Shown: piece by piece, positions 50,513-58,991 of the stretch
Numbering within the stretch: position 1 is the first letter of the stretch
How the letters are laid out: the number at the start of each line of letters is the position of its first letter
Assembly: GCF_044466355.1 (NCBI RefSeq)
Contig: NZ_JBITMQ010000005.1
Coordinates: 372,001-436,000 of the forward strand
Direction of reading: 5' to 3'
Source: Actinophytocola sp044466355
Lineage (GTDB): Bacteria; Actinomycetota; Actinomycetes; Mycobacteriales; Pseudonocardiaceae
Length of the DNA: 64,000 nt
The notes under the pieces: model-generated
The model's input: the letters and a program-made list of their open reading frames with translations, nothing else
Databases searched by the model: none
What the model was told of the DNA's origin: nothing
Position numbers and translations under genes: made by a program

Positions 50513-51088
50513 CTACCGATACGCCCACCGAGGATGCCGGCCCAGAAGGGCGACCAAACGGTCGCCCGACACTGCTCCGAACGGCGTAGCGATCGGTGTC
50601 GCGAACCGCGCCGGCCGGTCTCCCGCCGCCACCAGCAGCGGCACCAGATCGAGCAGCTCGGTCGCGAGTCCGTCCGGCACGGTCGCGTCCGCGCCGCACG
50701 CCCGTGCCACGTCCCACCCGTGCACCACCACCTCCAGCGCACCGGTCGTGGTGACAATCGCGGACGTCAGCGCCAGCTCGCCCAGCGCGACCTCCCTGCG
50801 GGGCACGGGCGGCGTCCACGCGCCGACGAGCCGGGTGGCCCGGTCCCGCACCAACGCGATCGGGTCGCGGCCGGTGTCGTCGGCGGTCTCGGGGAACACC
50901 CGGCCGAGCGCGGCCGCCTCGTGCAGTGCCAGCAGCGAGTCGTTGACGTGGTCCAGCAGCGCACGCAGGTCCCAGTCCGCGCACGGCGTCGGGCGGGTGA
51001 GGTCCGCGCCGTCCGCCGCGTCGAGGCAGGCCAGCGCGTAGTCGACGGCGCGCGCCAGCAGGCCGACGCCGCCGAGCAACGGGGTCAT
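50513..51088 (-). CDS. TIGR03086 / DinB-like metal-binding protein
   Basis: The 191-residue helical protein has RPTPCADWDLRALLDHVNDSLLALHEA, the maleylpyruvate-isomerase/mycothiol-type N-terminal signature with His and Asp/Cys near the metal site, and a second conserved HGWDVARACG in the middle. TIGR03086 proteins share the DinB fold and are typical of actinomycetes that use mycothiol. It overlaps the upstream sigma-factor gene by 4 nt (51085-51088), suggesting that the sigma factor and this protein are co-produced. Confidence 0.85.
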   Translation of the reverse strand: MTPLLGGVGLLARAVDYALACLDAADGADLTRPTPCADWDLRALLDHVNDSLLALHEAAALGRVFPETADDTGRDPIALVRDRATRLVGAWTPPVPRREVALGELALTSAIVTTTGALEVVVHGWDVARACGADATVPDGLATELLDLVPLLVAAGDRPARFATPIATPFGAVSGDRLVALLGRHPRWAYR

Positions 51089-52059
51089 GCCGTGCTCGGC
51101 AGGCCGAACGTGTCGAACAGGCGCAGGTCGAAGAACGACACCACGTGCGAGAACCGGTCACCGCGCACCGTGAACGTCTGCAGCGTGAACGGCCGGAACG
51201 CGCCGTCGTCGGCCCGCAGGTACATGCCGAGCGCCGGCTCGCCGTTGGCCTCGGTCGCGGCGAACCGGAAGTCGCCCGGCCCGCCGGGGCACTGCATGGT
51301 GAGATGCCGCGCCACCTGCCGAGGGCCCTGGAACCACGTGGTGAACGGCGGCATCTCCCACACCGCGTCCTCCGCCAGCAGCGACACGATGGCGTCGACG
51401 TCCTTGCGTTCGAACGCGTCGACGTACCTCTCCAGCAGCCGCCGCTTGTCCTCGGTGGTCGGCTCGACCACGTCGTCCGGTGTCGGCGCGACCGCCTCGA
51501 GCTGGGCGCGGGCCCGCTGCAACGCCGAGTTCACAGCCGCGGTCGTGGTGTCGAGCAGCTCGGCGACCTCGGCGGCCCGCCACGCGAGCACGTCCCGCAG
51601 GATCAGCACGGCCCGCTGCCTGGCCGGCAGGTGCTGCAGCGCGGCGACGAACGCGAGTCGCGTGCTCTCCCGCGAGGTGACGATGGCCGCCGGGTCCTCG
51701 GCGCCGGCGAGGTCGTGGTTCGAGCCGCTCGGCATCGGCTCGAGCCACGGCACCTCGTTCCGCGTCTCCAGCGGCAGGCCGCCGGTGTCGCTGGGCCCGC
51801 CGAGCCCGGTCGGCAACGGGCGGCGGCCACGGCTCTCGAGTGCGGTCAGGCACTGGGTGGTCGCGATCCGGTACAGCCACGTCCGCAACGTGGAGCGGCC
51901 CTCGAACTTGTCGTAGCCGCGCCACGCCCGCAGCATGGTCTGCTGCACCAGGTCCTCGGCGTCGTGCACCGACCCGAGCATGCGGTAGCAGTGCGCGAGC
52001 AACTCCCTGCGGTACGGGTCCGCCTGGGTCAGGAAGTCCGGCTCGGTCTCGACGGGCAT
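51085..52059 (-). CDS. ECF sigma factor, SigG-type (TIGR02960) with SnoaL-like tail
   Basis: The 324-residue sigma factor has region 2 (YRRELLAHCYRMLGSVHDAEDLVQQTMLRAWRGYDKFEGRSTLRTWLYRIATT) and region 4 (HLPARQRAVLILRDVLAWRAAEVAELLDTTTAAVNSALQRARAQL). A C-terminal SnoaL-like alpha-beta domain follows (VDAFERKDVDAIVSLLAEDAVWEMPPF), as in SigG/TIGR02960 proteins. No anti-sigma gene is next to it; the tail may sense the signal. ATG 52059 follows AAAGGAG. It forms a two-gene unit with the TIGR03086 gene. Confidence 0.9.
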   Translation of the reverse strand: MPVETEPDFLTQADPYRRELLAHCYRMLGSVHDAEDLVQQTMLRAWRGYDKFEGRSTLRTWLYRIATTQCLTALESRGRRPLPTGLGGPSDTGGLPLETRNEVPWLEPMPSGSNHDLAGAEDPAAIVTSRESTRLAFVAALQHLPARQRAVLILRDVLAWRAAEVAELLDTTTAAVNSALQRARAQLEAVAPTPDDVVEPTTEDKRRLLERYVDAFERKDVDAIVSLLAEDAVWEMPPFTTWFQGPRQVARHLTMQCPGGPGDFRFAATEANGEPALGMYLRADDGAFRPFTLQTFTVRGDRFSHVVSFFDLRLFDTFGLPSTA

Positions 52060-52146
52060 GCCGACTCCTTTCTCCTGTGTCAGTACAGACCCCGGTGGAC
52101 GGCGAAACTCATCGCTGTCGCGAGCGCGAGTCTTCCCGGCCGCGGC

Positions 52147-52722
52147 TCAGTGCACCACCCGGTAGCGAAGGTGTGTCGCCTTCGCGCCCACGACCGTGCT
52201 GATCTGCTCCAGCTGGATCCCCGACGGGAGTGTGTCGAACAGCCGCGTGCCCCCGCCGACCAGGATCGGGACGACGTGCACGTAGATCTCGTCGACGAGG
52301 CCGAGCGGGAGCCCCTGCTGCATGACGGTCGCGCCGTGCAGGCCGACGACCTTGTCCCCCGCGACGTTCTCGGCCTGCTCGATGGCGCTGCGCACGCCGT
52401 CGGTGACGAACCGGTACACGGGCGGGTAGGTCCGCGTCGGCGCGTGGTGCGTCACCACGAAGACGGGGGTGTCGCCGAGCGGGCCGCCCTCGCCCCAGCC
52501 GCCGTCGCCCTCGTTCTTGTCGAACGACGTACGGCCCATCACGATCGCGCCGCAGGTGTCCAGCGACTCCTGCATCATGGCGCGTTCCTCGTCGCCGGGG
52601 TCGACGAACAACCAGTCGTGGAGCGAGCCGGCGCCGTCGCCGAACGGGTTCTCGCGGCTGTCGTTCGGGCCGGTGACGTAGCCGTCGAGGGACATGGACA
52701 TGTCGCAGATGACGCGTGCCAT
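52147..52722 (-). CDS. Dihydrofolate reductase-like protein (RibD C-terminal fold)
   Basis: The 191-residue protein is of the DHFR/RibD C-terminal family: DMSMSLDGYVTGPNDSRENPFG, IVMGRTSFDKNEG, PVFVVTHHAPT and a C-terminal VVPILVGGGTRLFDTLPSG strand. This group is common in soil bacteria and most have no proven reductase role. ATG 52722 is preceded by AAGGAA. It follows a 113-residue zinc-type protein gene after 13 nt, so they probably share a transcript. An open frame reaching 53082 fuses both in the wrong frame and is rejected. Confidence 0.87.
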   Translation of the reverse strand: MARVICDMSMSLDGYVTGPNDSRENPFGDGAGSLHDWLFVDPGDEERAMMQESLDTCGAIVMGRTSFDKNEGDGGWGEGGPLGDTPVFVVTHHAPTRTYPPVYRFVTDGVRSAIEQAENVAGDKVVGLHGATVMQQGLPLGLVDEIYVHVVPILVGGGTRLFDTLPSGIQLEQISTVVGAKATHLRYRVVH

Positions 52723-52735
52723 TTCGGGTTCCTTC

Positions 52736-53077
52736 CTACGCTGCGGTGGATGCGGTGAGACTCGCCTCGCAGGCCGCGACCAGCTGGGCGTCGGCCCTGG
52801 TCCGTGCGCCGCGCCCGCAGCCGGGGCAGCGCAGCGCGACGGTGCGGGTGACCTCGTCGACGGCGACCTCCAGCGCACGCCCGCAGGGGCGGCACCAGCG
52901 GTGGCCGGTGACCCGGCTGACGTGCAGGTCGCTGTGGCAGCACTGGTGGATCCACCGCCGGTGTGCCGGGCAGGTGATCCGGTCCAGCGCGTCGAGCCAG
53001 CCGGTGTCCTCGGCGGTGTCCTCGGCCATGAGCGCGTCGGCCAGTGCGTTCCGGGTGACCAGGGTCGTGGTTGCCAT
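52736..53077 (-). CDS. Small zinc-ribbon-like hypothetical protein
   Basis: The 113-residue protein has clusters CPAHRRWIHQCCHSDLH, WCRPCG and CPGCGRG, so up to three Cys/His metal-binding groups and a Thr-rich start (MATTTLVTRN). I know no family. It has the size and arrangement of a nucleic-acid or protein-binding zinc ribbon. It lies 13 nt upstream of the DHFR-like gene and probably in one transcript. Confidence 0.7.
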   Translation of the reverse strand: MATTTLVTRNALADALMAEDTAEDTGWLDALDRITCPAHRRWIHQCCHSDLHVSRVTGHRWCRPCGRALEVAVDEVTRTVALRCPGCGRGARTRADAQLVAACEASLTASTAA

Positions 53078-53159
53078 GTCACTGTCCTCTCCGCTCGGCG
53101 TGTCTCGCTGACGCGTCGAACGGGTCGCCGAGGTTTCGACAGCCGATGCCGGGAAATTT

Positions 53160-54338
53160 CTACGAGCGCGCTGCCAGGCGGTCGATGGCCTCCGGCGCGA
53201 ACACGGCTTCCGCCGCCAGGCCGGCCATCCCCACCAGCGGGGCCTGCTCGCCGAGCACCGCGGGTCCCACGTCCAGCCCGGTGGCCGCGACCTCGTGTGC
53301 GTGCTGCGTCAACGTCTCCGCGAGCCCGTCCCGGAACGGGGCCAGCCCGCCGATCTCCCCACCCACCCGGACCACGTGCGGGTTGAGGATCGTCACGACC
53401 GTGGCCAGCACGGTGCCGACCAGGCGCCCGGCGTCGGTGGCCAGCGCGACCGCGTGCGGGTCACCGGACTCGACCCGCCGGATCACGTCCGGCAGCGCGC
53501 GCACCCCCTCCCCGCGCAACTGCCGGATCATCGCCTTCCCGCTCGCCAGCGCCGCGACACACCCGTGCCGTCCGCAGGTGCACCGCTCGTCGCGGTCCTC
53601 GATGCGGATGTGCCCGATCTCCCCGGCGCACCCGGTGGCGCCGCGGTGGGGGCGGCCGCCGATCACCACCCCCGCGCCGATCCCCGTGCCGACCGCGACC
53701 CCCAGCACCGTCGACTGGCGGTGGCCCGCCGCCAGGTACTCGCCGTACGCGAGCGCGTTGGCGTCGTTCTCCAGCAGCACCTCGACCCCGAGTCCGTCGG
53801 CCAGCCCGTCCCGCAACGGCACGTCCCGCCACGCGGTCATGGTCGGCGGCATGATCGAGACACCGGTGACCTGGTCGATCTGCCCCGGCACCGCGAGCCC
53901 GACCGCGGCGAGGTCCCCGCCACGACCCGTCTCCGTCAGCTGTGCGCGCGCGATGTCCACCAGCCACGGCACCACGTCACCGGGGGTGTGGCCGAGCGGC
54001 AACCGCTCCGTGTGGTCCACCAGCACGGTGCCCGCGAGGTCCGCCACGCCGACCGACACGTGGCTGGCGCCCAGCCACGCCACCACCGCGACCCGGCTGG
54101 TCCGGTCCGCCTCGAGCAGCGCGGCCCGCCTGCCGCCACTGGACGCGTCGTGGCCCGCTGTGCGGACCATGCGCAACCGCGTGAGCGTGTCCAGCCGCTC
54201 GACCAGCGTCGCGCGGGACAGCCCCAGCAGTGCCTGCAGTTGCTGGCGGGTGAGCGGGCCCGCGTCACGTAACACGGCGACAACATTGCCCGGGGACGCC
54301 GCCCCGCCGGTCGCGGTTGTTCGGTTGACGTCGGCCAT
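53160..54338 (-). CDS. ROK-family transcriptional regulator
   Basis: The 392-residue protein has an N-terminal MarR-like helix-turn-helix (RDAGPLTRQQLQALLGLSRATLVERLDTLTRLRMV) and a ROK sugar-kinase fold: VGVADLAGTVLVD, GTGIGAGVVIGGRPHRGATGCAGEIGH, and the zinc site CTCGRHGC. The kinase catalytic DxGG-like segment reads LLENDANALAYGE, with Asn-Asp typical for the sugar site. It diverges from a glycoside hydrolase gene across a palindromic operator, so it is likely the repressor of that operon, released by a sugar ligand. Confidence 0.88.
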   Translation of the reverse strand: MADVNRTTATGGAASPGNVVAVLRDAGPLTRQQLQALLGLSRATLVERLDTLTRLRMVRTAGHDASSGGRRAALLEADRTSRVAVVAWLGASHVSVGVADLAGTVLVDHTERLPLGHTPGDVVPWLVDIARAQLTETGRGGDLAAVGLAVPGQIDQVTGVSIMPPTMTAWRDVPLRDGLADGLGVEVLLENDANALAYGEYLAAGHRQSTVLGVAVGTGIGAGVVIGGRPHRGATGCAGEIGHIRIEDRDERCTCGRHGCVAALASGKAMIRQLRGEGVRALPDVIRRVESGDPHAVALATDAGRLVGTVLATVVTILNPHVVRVGGEIGGLAPFRDGLAETLTQHAHEVAATGLDVGPAVLGEQAPLVGMAGLAAEAVFAPEAIDRLAARS

Positions 54339-54365
54339 GGCTCCCGCCTAAGTTTGAGGAGTCCT

Positions 54366-54392
54366 ACTTCTGTCTAGAGTTTAGACATAAGT
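54366..54392. promoter_or_regulatory. Palindromic operator for the ROK regulator
   Basis: ACTTCTGTCTA-GAGTT-TAGACATAAGT has 11-bp arms with one mismatch around a 5-nt centre. It is A+T-rich against the surrounding DNA and lies in the middle of the 67-nt divergent gap, 13 nt before the GTG of the hydrolase gene, so one bound dimer could control both genes. Confidence 0.75.
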
Positions 54393-54405
54393 TCTCGGAG
54401 GTCAG

Positions 54406-55740
54406 GTGAGACCCAACCTGGGGTCCGTGCAGTTGGCCGCGAGCGCGGCGTGGACCCTGTCCGGCAACGACATCGGCACGATGATCACGGCGGCGCCGCG
54501 GCTCTACCCGCACATGTGGAGCTGGGACACCGCGTTCATCTCGATCGGGCTCGCCCACCTCAACGTGGCGCGCGCGGCCCGCGAGCTGCAGACGCTGCTG
54601 AACGCGCAGTGGCGCAACGGCATGATCCCGCACATCGTGTTCTCCGAGGGTGCCGGCTACTTCCCGGGCCCGGAGCGGTGGGGCGCCGCGGAGCTGAACG
54701 CCGACGCCCCGAACACCCCGCGCACGTCCGGCATCTGCCAACCGCCGGTGCACGCGATCGCGTTGCGGCGCATCGTGGACATCGCCCGCTCACAGGGGCA
54801 GCGGGAGGTGGCGTACAAGCTGCTGAAGTCGGCGTGGCCCCGGCTGTACCGCTGGCACGAGTGGCTGGTGCGCCACCGCGACCCGCTCGGCACCGGCATG
54901 CTCGCGATCGTGCACGGCTGGGAGTCCGGCATGGACAACTCGCCGCGCTGGGACGTCCCGTACGCCGAGGTGGTCCCGGGTCCGGACCTGCCGCCGTACG
55001 TGCGGTTGGACCGCGGCCTCGTCGCCGCCGACGCGGAACGGCCCAGCGACGCCGAGTACGACCGGTACCTGTGGCTGATCGAGCAGATGCGCAAGGTCCG
55101 CTACGACGCGGACGCCGTGGTGCGCACGACGAGCTTCCTCGTCGGCGACGTGTTCGTGACCGCGTTGTTCGCGCTGGCCTGCGACGTGCTCGCGGAACTC
55201 GGCGAGGAGTGCGAGCAGCCGCCGTGGCGCGTCCGGCAGCTGCGTGGCTGGGCGCGGCGGTCCCGCGCGGCGGTCGCGGCCGCACACGACCCGTTGACCG
55301 GTCTGGCGCGTGATCGCGACCTGCGCGGCGACCGCTGGCTGTCGTCCAGCACGATCGCCGGGTTCGCGCCGCTGCTGTGCGGTGGGCTGCCCGACGACGT
55401 CGAGAAGCAGATGCTGGCCACCCTGACCGGCCCTGACTGGGCGGGCCATCCGGCGCTGTTCGCACGGATCCCGCCGACGGTGTCGCCGAACGACGTCGGG
55501 TTCCGGCCGCGCGAGTACTGGCGCGGCCCGGTGTGGCCGGTGATCGCGTGGCTGTTCGGGTGGGCGTTCGAGCAGCGCGGCTGGCAGGGCGAGGCCGACC
55601 ACCTGCGGTCGGAGTGCCTGCGGCTGGCCGCGGACGGCTCGTTCGCCGAGTACTACCACCCGCTGACGGGCGAGGCACTCGGGTCGCGGCAGCAGTCGTG
55701 GACGGCCACGGTCGTGCTCGACTGGCTGCACACGTCGTGA
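54406..55740 (+). CDS. GH63-like glycoside hydrolase, glucosylglycerate hydrolase type
   Basis: This is a 444-residue (alpha/alpha)6-barrel enzyme. MWSWDTAFISIGLAHLN, NGMIPHIVF, HGWESGMDNSPRWD (acid and neighbouring residues near 170-183) and FRPREYWRGPVWPVIAWL match the MGH1/GH63 subgroup that includes mycobacterial glucosylglycerate hydrolase of about the same length. The likely substrates are glucosylglycerate or mannosylglycerate compatible solutes. There is no signal peptide. The GTG start follows GGAGG, and its stop overlaps the PHP gene by 4 nt. The substrate is inferred from family only. Confidence 0.84.
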   Translation: MRPNLGSVQLAASAAWTLSGNDIGTMITAAPRLYPHMWSWDTAFISIGLAHLNVARAARELQTLLNAQWRNGMIPHIVFSEGAGYFPGPERWGAAELNADAPNTPRTSGICQPPVHAIALRRIVDIARSQGQREVAYKLLKSAWPRLYRWHEWLVRHRDPLGTGMLAIVHGWESGMDNSPRWDVPYAEVVPGPDLPPYVRLDRGLVAADAERPSDAEYDRYLWLIEQMRKVRYDADAVVRTTSFLVGDVFVTALFALACDVLAELGEECEQPPWRVRQLRGWARRSRAAVAAAHDPLTGLARDRDLRGDRWLSSSTIAGFAPLLCGGLPDDVEKQMLATLTGPDWAGHPALFARIPPTVSPNDVGFRPREYWRGPVWPVIAWLFGWAFEQRGWQGEADHLRSECLRLAADGSFAEYYHPLTGEALGSRQQSWTATVVLDWLHTS

Positions 55741-56633
55741 ACGCGTTCGCCGGCCCCGGCCGGTTCTGGCGGGGCAACCTGCACACCCACACCACGAACT
55801 CCGACGGCGCGCTGTCGCCCGCCGCCGCGGTGGAGGAGTACCGGTCGGCGGGCTACGACTTCGTGTCGCTGACCGACCACTTCCGCGCCGAGCACGGGTA
55901 CCCGGTGACCGACACCCGGCCGCTCCGCACGGAGAAGTTCACGACGCTGATCGGCGCGGAACTGCACGCGCCCCGCACCAGGCTGGGGTCGTCGTGGCAC
56001 ATCCTGGCCGTCGGGCTCCCGCTGGACTTCGCGCCGGTGCCGGGCGAGACGGGTCCGGAACTGGCCCGCCGCGCCCGCCGTGCCGGCGCGTTCGTGGGGA
56101 TGGCCCACCCGTCGGCGTCGCTGCTCACGCTCGACGACGCGGAGAGCCTCGACGCCGCGCACGCCGTCGAGGTGTACAACGCGGTGTCGGCGTGGGAGGA
56201 CCGCGGGGACAGCTGGCACCTGTGCGACGTGCTGCTGGCCCGTGGCCACCGGCTGACCGCGTACGCGGCCGACGACGCGCACTTCCAGCCGCAGGACCCG
56301 CCGGGATGCGCGGCGTGGGTCCAGGTCCGTGCGACCGCGCTGGAGCCCGACCTGTTGCTGGCCGCCCTGAAGGACGGTGACTACTACTCCAGCACGGGCC
56401 CGGAGATCCACGGCGTGTCGGTGCACGACGGCCGGGTGACCGTGGCGTGTTCGCCCGCGAGCCGCGTGCTGGTGACCGGCGGGCAGCCCGGCAAGCAGGT
56501 CGTCGCCGGTGACGGGATCACCGAGTGCACGCTGCCGCTGGCGGAGTTCCGCCGGTACTTCCGGGTCACCGTGGTCGGCATGGACGGTGTCGGGGCCGGC
56601 CGCGCGTGGACCAACCCGTTCTGGCTCGACTAG
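55737..56633 (+). CDS. PHP-domain phosphoesterase
   Basis: The 298-residue protein is a PHP metal-dependent phosphoesterase: GNLHTHTTNSDGALSP, FVSLTDHFR, GAELHAP, GMAHPSA and YAADDAHFQ supply the expected metal ligands. The C-terminal 80 residues form a beta-rich module. GTG 55737 overlaps the hydrolase stop (GTGA), so both are coupled and under the ROK operator. It may dephosphorylate a sugar or glycerate phosphate produced in the same pathway. Its stop codon shares a CTAG with the convergent gene's stop. Confidence 0.85.
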   Translation: MNAFAGPGRFWRGNLHTHTTNSDGALSPAAAVEEYRSAGYDFVSLTDHFRAEHGYPVTDTRPLRTEKFTTLIGAELHAPRTRLGSSWHILAVGLPLDFAPVPGETGPELARRARRAGAFVGMAHPSASLLTLDDAESLDAAHAVEVYNAVSAWEDRGDSWHLCDVLLARGHRLTAYAADDAHFQPQDPPGCAAWVQVRATALEPDLLLAALKDGDYYSSTGPEIHGVSVHDGRVTVACSPASRVLVTGGQPGKQVVAGDGITECTLPLAEFRRYFRVTVVGMDGVGAGRAWTNPFWLD

Positions 56634-57145
56634 TGCCGCCTCGCCGCCCTGGCGGCCGCCGCGCCCGCGGCGACGACGATGACCAGCACCGTCAGCCCCC
56701 AGCGCCGCTTCTCCTCCGTGGCGTCCCGCAGGGACGGCACGGCCGCGGGGTCCGGCTTGTCCACGATGTAGAGGCCCGGCCGTGACGTCGTCGGCGGGGT
56801 CGTCGGTGGGGGAGGGGGTGCCGCCGCGGTCGTGGTCGGGACCGTCGGCAGGGTGGTCGGCAGGGGTTGTGGCGCCAGGGGTGCGGTGACGGGCGGCGCG
56901 GGCGGCACGGTCACGGTGGTGGTCGCGGTGGTGGTCGCGGTGGTCGTCGGTGGGGGCGGGGCGGTCACCGACGTCGTGGCGGTGACCGTCGTGGGCGGTG
57001 GGGCCGTCACGGTCGTAGTGGCGGTGATCGTGGGCGGTGGGGCCGGTGGGTGCCACGGCGGTGGCGGGGGCGGGCGGCCCGGTAACAGGCACACGGTCAC
57101 GGAGACCAGCACCGACACGTGCACGCCGAGCAGGCACTTGATCAT
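56630..57145 (-). CDS. Pro/Thr-rich membrane-anchored protein
   Basis: The 171-residue protein has an N-terminal hydrophobic segment (IKCLLGVHVSVLVSVTVCLLPG), then about 95 residues of Pro/Thr-rich spacer (PPPTTVTATTSVTAPPPPTT), then LYIVDKPDPAA and a C-terminal membrane helix with a basic end (WGLTVLVIVVAAGAAAARAARRH). It looks like an extracytoplasmic loop between two anchors. It overlaps the DUF4239 gene by 4 nt (ATGA). Its stop TAG and that of the convergent PHP gene come from one CTAG (56630-56633). Function unknown. Confidence 0.75.
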   Translation of the reverse strand: MIKCLLGVHVSVLVSVTVCLLPGRPPPPPPWHPPAPPPTITATTTVTAPPPTTVTATTSVTAPPPPTTTATTTATTTVTVPPAPPVTAPLAPQPLPTTLPTVPTTTAAAPPPPPTTPPTTSRPGLYIVDKPDPAAVPSLRDATEEKRRWGLTVLVIVVAAGAAAARAARRH

Positions 57146-57897
57146 CGCAGCCGGTCCAGGGCCGACTCGAACGCGGCCGGGCCCACCTGCGCGCCACCAC
57201 CGTACGGGTTCTGCAGCTGCTGTGTCGCGAACAACAACAGCGCCATCGTGCCCGCCAGTATCGACACGATGAGGATGTGCGTCGCCGGTTTGGGGCCACC
57301 GAAGAGAATCGGCAGCGCGACCGCCATGGCGGCGCCGACGAGCAACGCGAACCACACCACCGAGTTCACGCCACCGCTCGTCGCGGTGTTGAGCCGTTCC
57401 TGTCGCTGCTGGTAGACGGTCGACAGCTGCGCGTTCGCCTCGTTCTTGCGGTCGACGGTCCAGTCGTCGGTCGCCGGTGTGGCGGCCACCTCGGCGCGCA
57501 GGCGTTCCAGCGCCGCCCAGCCGGTGTCGTCGGTCTGCGTGCCATCACGCATGTGCGGCCATTCCCGTTCGATCACCTCCTCCGCGTACGCCCGCGCCCG
57601 CGCCGCCACACCGGTGCTGTCCGGCAGCTCCTGCGCCGCCCACACGGTGGCCACCAGGCTGTCCGCCTCCGCGTACGAGCCGTCCTCCGCCGCGCTCACG
57701 CCGTCGAACAGCGAGATCAGCACGAACGCCAGCAGCACCGCCTGCAGGCCGCCGACCAGCGTGAACACCTGGCCCGCCGCCTCGTTGTTGTCGACGACGC
57801 CCTGTGTCTCGCCGATGCGCCGCACCAGGTAGGCGAGCAGGCCCGCCGCCAGCCCGACCCCGAGCACCCACGCCAGCCCGGTGAGATAGATGTTCAC
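57142..57897 (-). CDS. DUF4239 (bestrophin-like) membrane protein
   Basis: The 251-residue protein has four membrane segments with the DUF4239 pattern: GETQGVVDNNEAAGQVFTLVGGLQAVLLAFVLISLFDG in the first half, HMRDGTQ in the loop, and VWFALLVGAAMAVALPILF in the second half. DUF4239 proteins are described as bestrophin-like but without proven channel activity. It overlaps ispG by 4 nt (57894-57897), so it is translated from the isoprenoid operon. Confidence 0.83.
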   Translation of the reverse strand: MNIYLTGLAWVLGVGLAAGLLAYLVRRIGETQGVVDNNEAAGQVFTLVGGLQAVLLAFVLISLFDGVSAAEDGSYAEADSLVATVWAAQELPDSTGVAARARAYAEEVIEREWPHMRDGTQTDDTGWAALERLRAEVAATPATDDWTVDRKNEANAQLSTVYQQRQERLNTATSGGVNSVVWFALLVGAAMAVALPILFGGPKPATHILIVSILAGTMALLLFATQQLQNPYGGGAQVGPAAFESALDRLR

Positions 57898-58991
57898 GTC
57901 CAGTCTCTCTTCATCGCCTCGTCGAGCAGGGCTTCGACGATCTGGCTCTCCGGGACCGTCCGGACCACCTCGCCGCGTACGAAGATCTGCCCCTTGCCGT
58001 TCCCCGACGAAACTCCGAGGTCCGCCTCGCGTGCCTCACCCGGCCCGTTCACGACGCACCCCATCACCGCCACCCGCAGCGGTGTCTCGAAACCGTCGAA
58101 CGCGGCGGTCACCTGCTCCGCCAGGCGGTACACGTCGACCTGCGCCCGGCCGCACGACGGGCACGACACGATCTCCAGCCGCCTCGGCCGCAGCGCCAGC
58201 GATTCCAGAATGGACAGTCCGACCTTGACCTCTTCCACCGGCGGCGCGGACAGCGACACCCGGATCGTGTCGCCGATGCCCTCGGCGAGCAGCACCCCGA
58301 ACGCGACCGAGGACTTGATCGTGCCCTGGAACCTCGGGCCCGCCTCGGTGACGCCGAGGTGCAGCGGGTAGTCGCAGCGCGCGGCCAGCTGCCGGTACGC
58401 GGCGATCATCACCACCGGGTCGTGGTGCTTCACCGACAGCTTCAGGTCGGAGAACCCGTGCTCGGAGAACAGCGAGCACTCCCACAACGCGGACTCGACC
58501 AGTGCCTCCGGGGTCGCCTTGCCGTGCTTGGCGAGCAGCCGCTCGTCGAGCGAGCCCGCGTTGACGCCGATGCGGATCGGGACACCCGCGTCGCTCGCCG
58601 CGCGGGCGATCTCGGCCACGCGGTCGTCGAACTTCCTGATGTTGCCCGGGTTCACGCGCACGGCCGCGCACCCCGCGTCGATGGCGGCGAACACGTAGCG
58701 CGGCTGGAAGTGGATGTCGGCGACGACCGGGATCGGGGACTTCTTCGCGATGTCGGCGAGCGCGTCCGCGTCGTCGGCCGACGGCACCGCGACCCGCACG
58801 ATCTGGCAGCCGGCCGCGGTCAGCTCGGCGATCTGCCGCAGCGTCGCCTCGACGTCGGCCGTCACCGTGGTCGTCATCGACTGGACCGTCACCGGGGTAC
58901 CGCCCCCGACCGGCACGTCGCCCACCATGACCTGCCGGGACCGGCGCCGTCTCGGGCCCACCGCCGGGACACCGAGGTCCACCGCGGTCAT
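57894..58991 (-). CDS. ispG: 4-hydroxy-3-methylbut-2-en-1-yl diphosphate synthase (IspG/GcpE)
   Basis: The 365-residue MEP-pathway [4Fe-4S] enzyme converts MEcPP to HMBPP. Visible are VTVQSMTTT, VADIHFQPRYVFAAIDAG, VRVNPGNIRKFDDRV, and GVTEAGPRF. The cluster ligands lie in SCPSCGRAQVD and VMGCVVNGPGEA, with the conserved Glu in GEA. ATG 58991 overlaps the dxs TGA by one base (TGATG). It is a full-length copy near a second set of terpenoid genes rather than alone. Confidence 0.94.
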   Translation of the reverse strand: MTAVDLGVPAVGPRRRRSRQVMVGDVPVGGGTPVTVQSMTTTVTADVEATLRQIAELTAAGCQIVRVAVPSADDADALADIAKKSPIPVVADIHFQPRYVFAAIDAGCAAVRVNPGNIRKFDDRVAEIARAASDAGVPIRIGVNAGSLDERLLAKHGKATPEALVESALWECSLFSEHGFSDLKLSVKHHDPVVMIAAYRQLAARCDYPLHLGVTEAGPRFQGTIKSSVAFGVLLAEGIGDTIRVSLSAPPVEEVKVGLSILESLALRPRRLEIVSCPSCGRAQVDVYRLAEQVTAAFDGFETPLRVAVMGCVVNGPGEAREADLGVSSGNGKGQIFVRGEVVRTVPESQIVEALLDEAMKRDWT

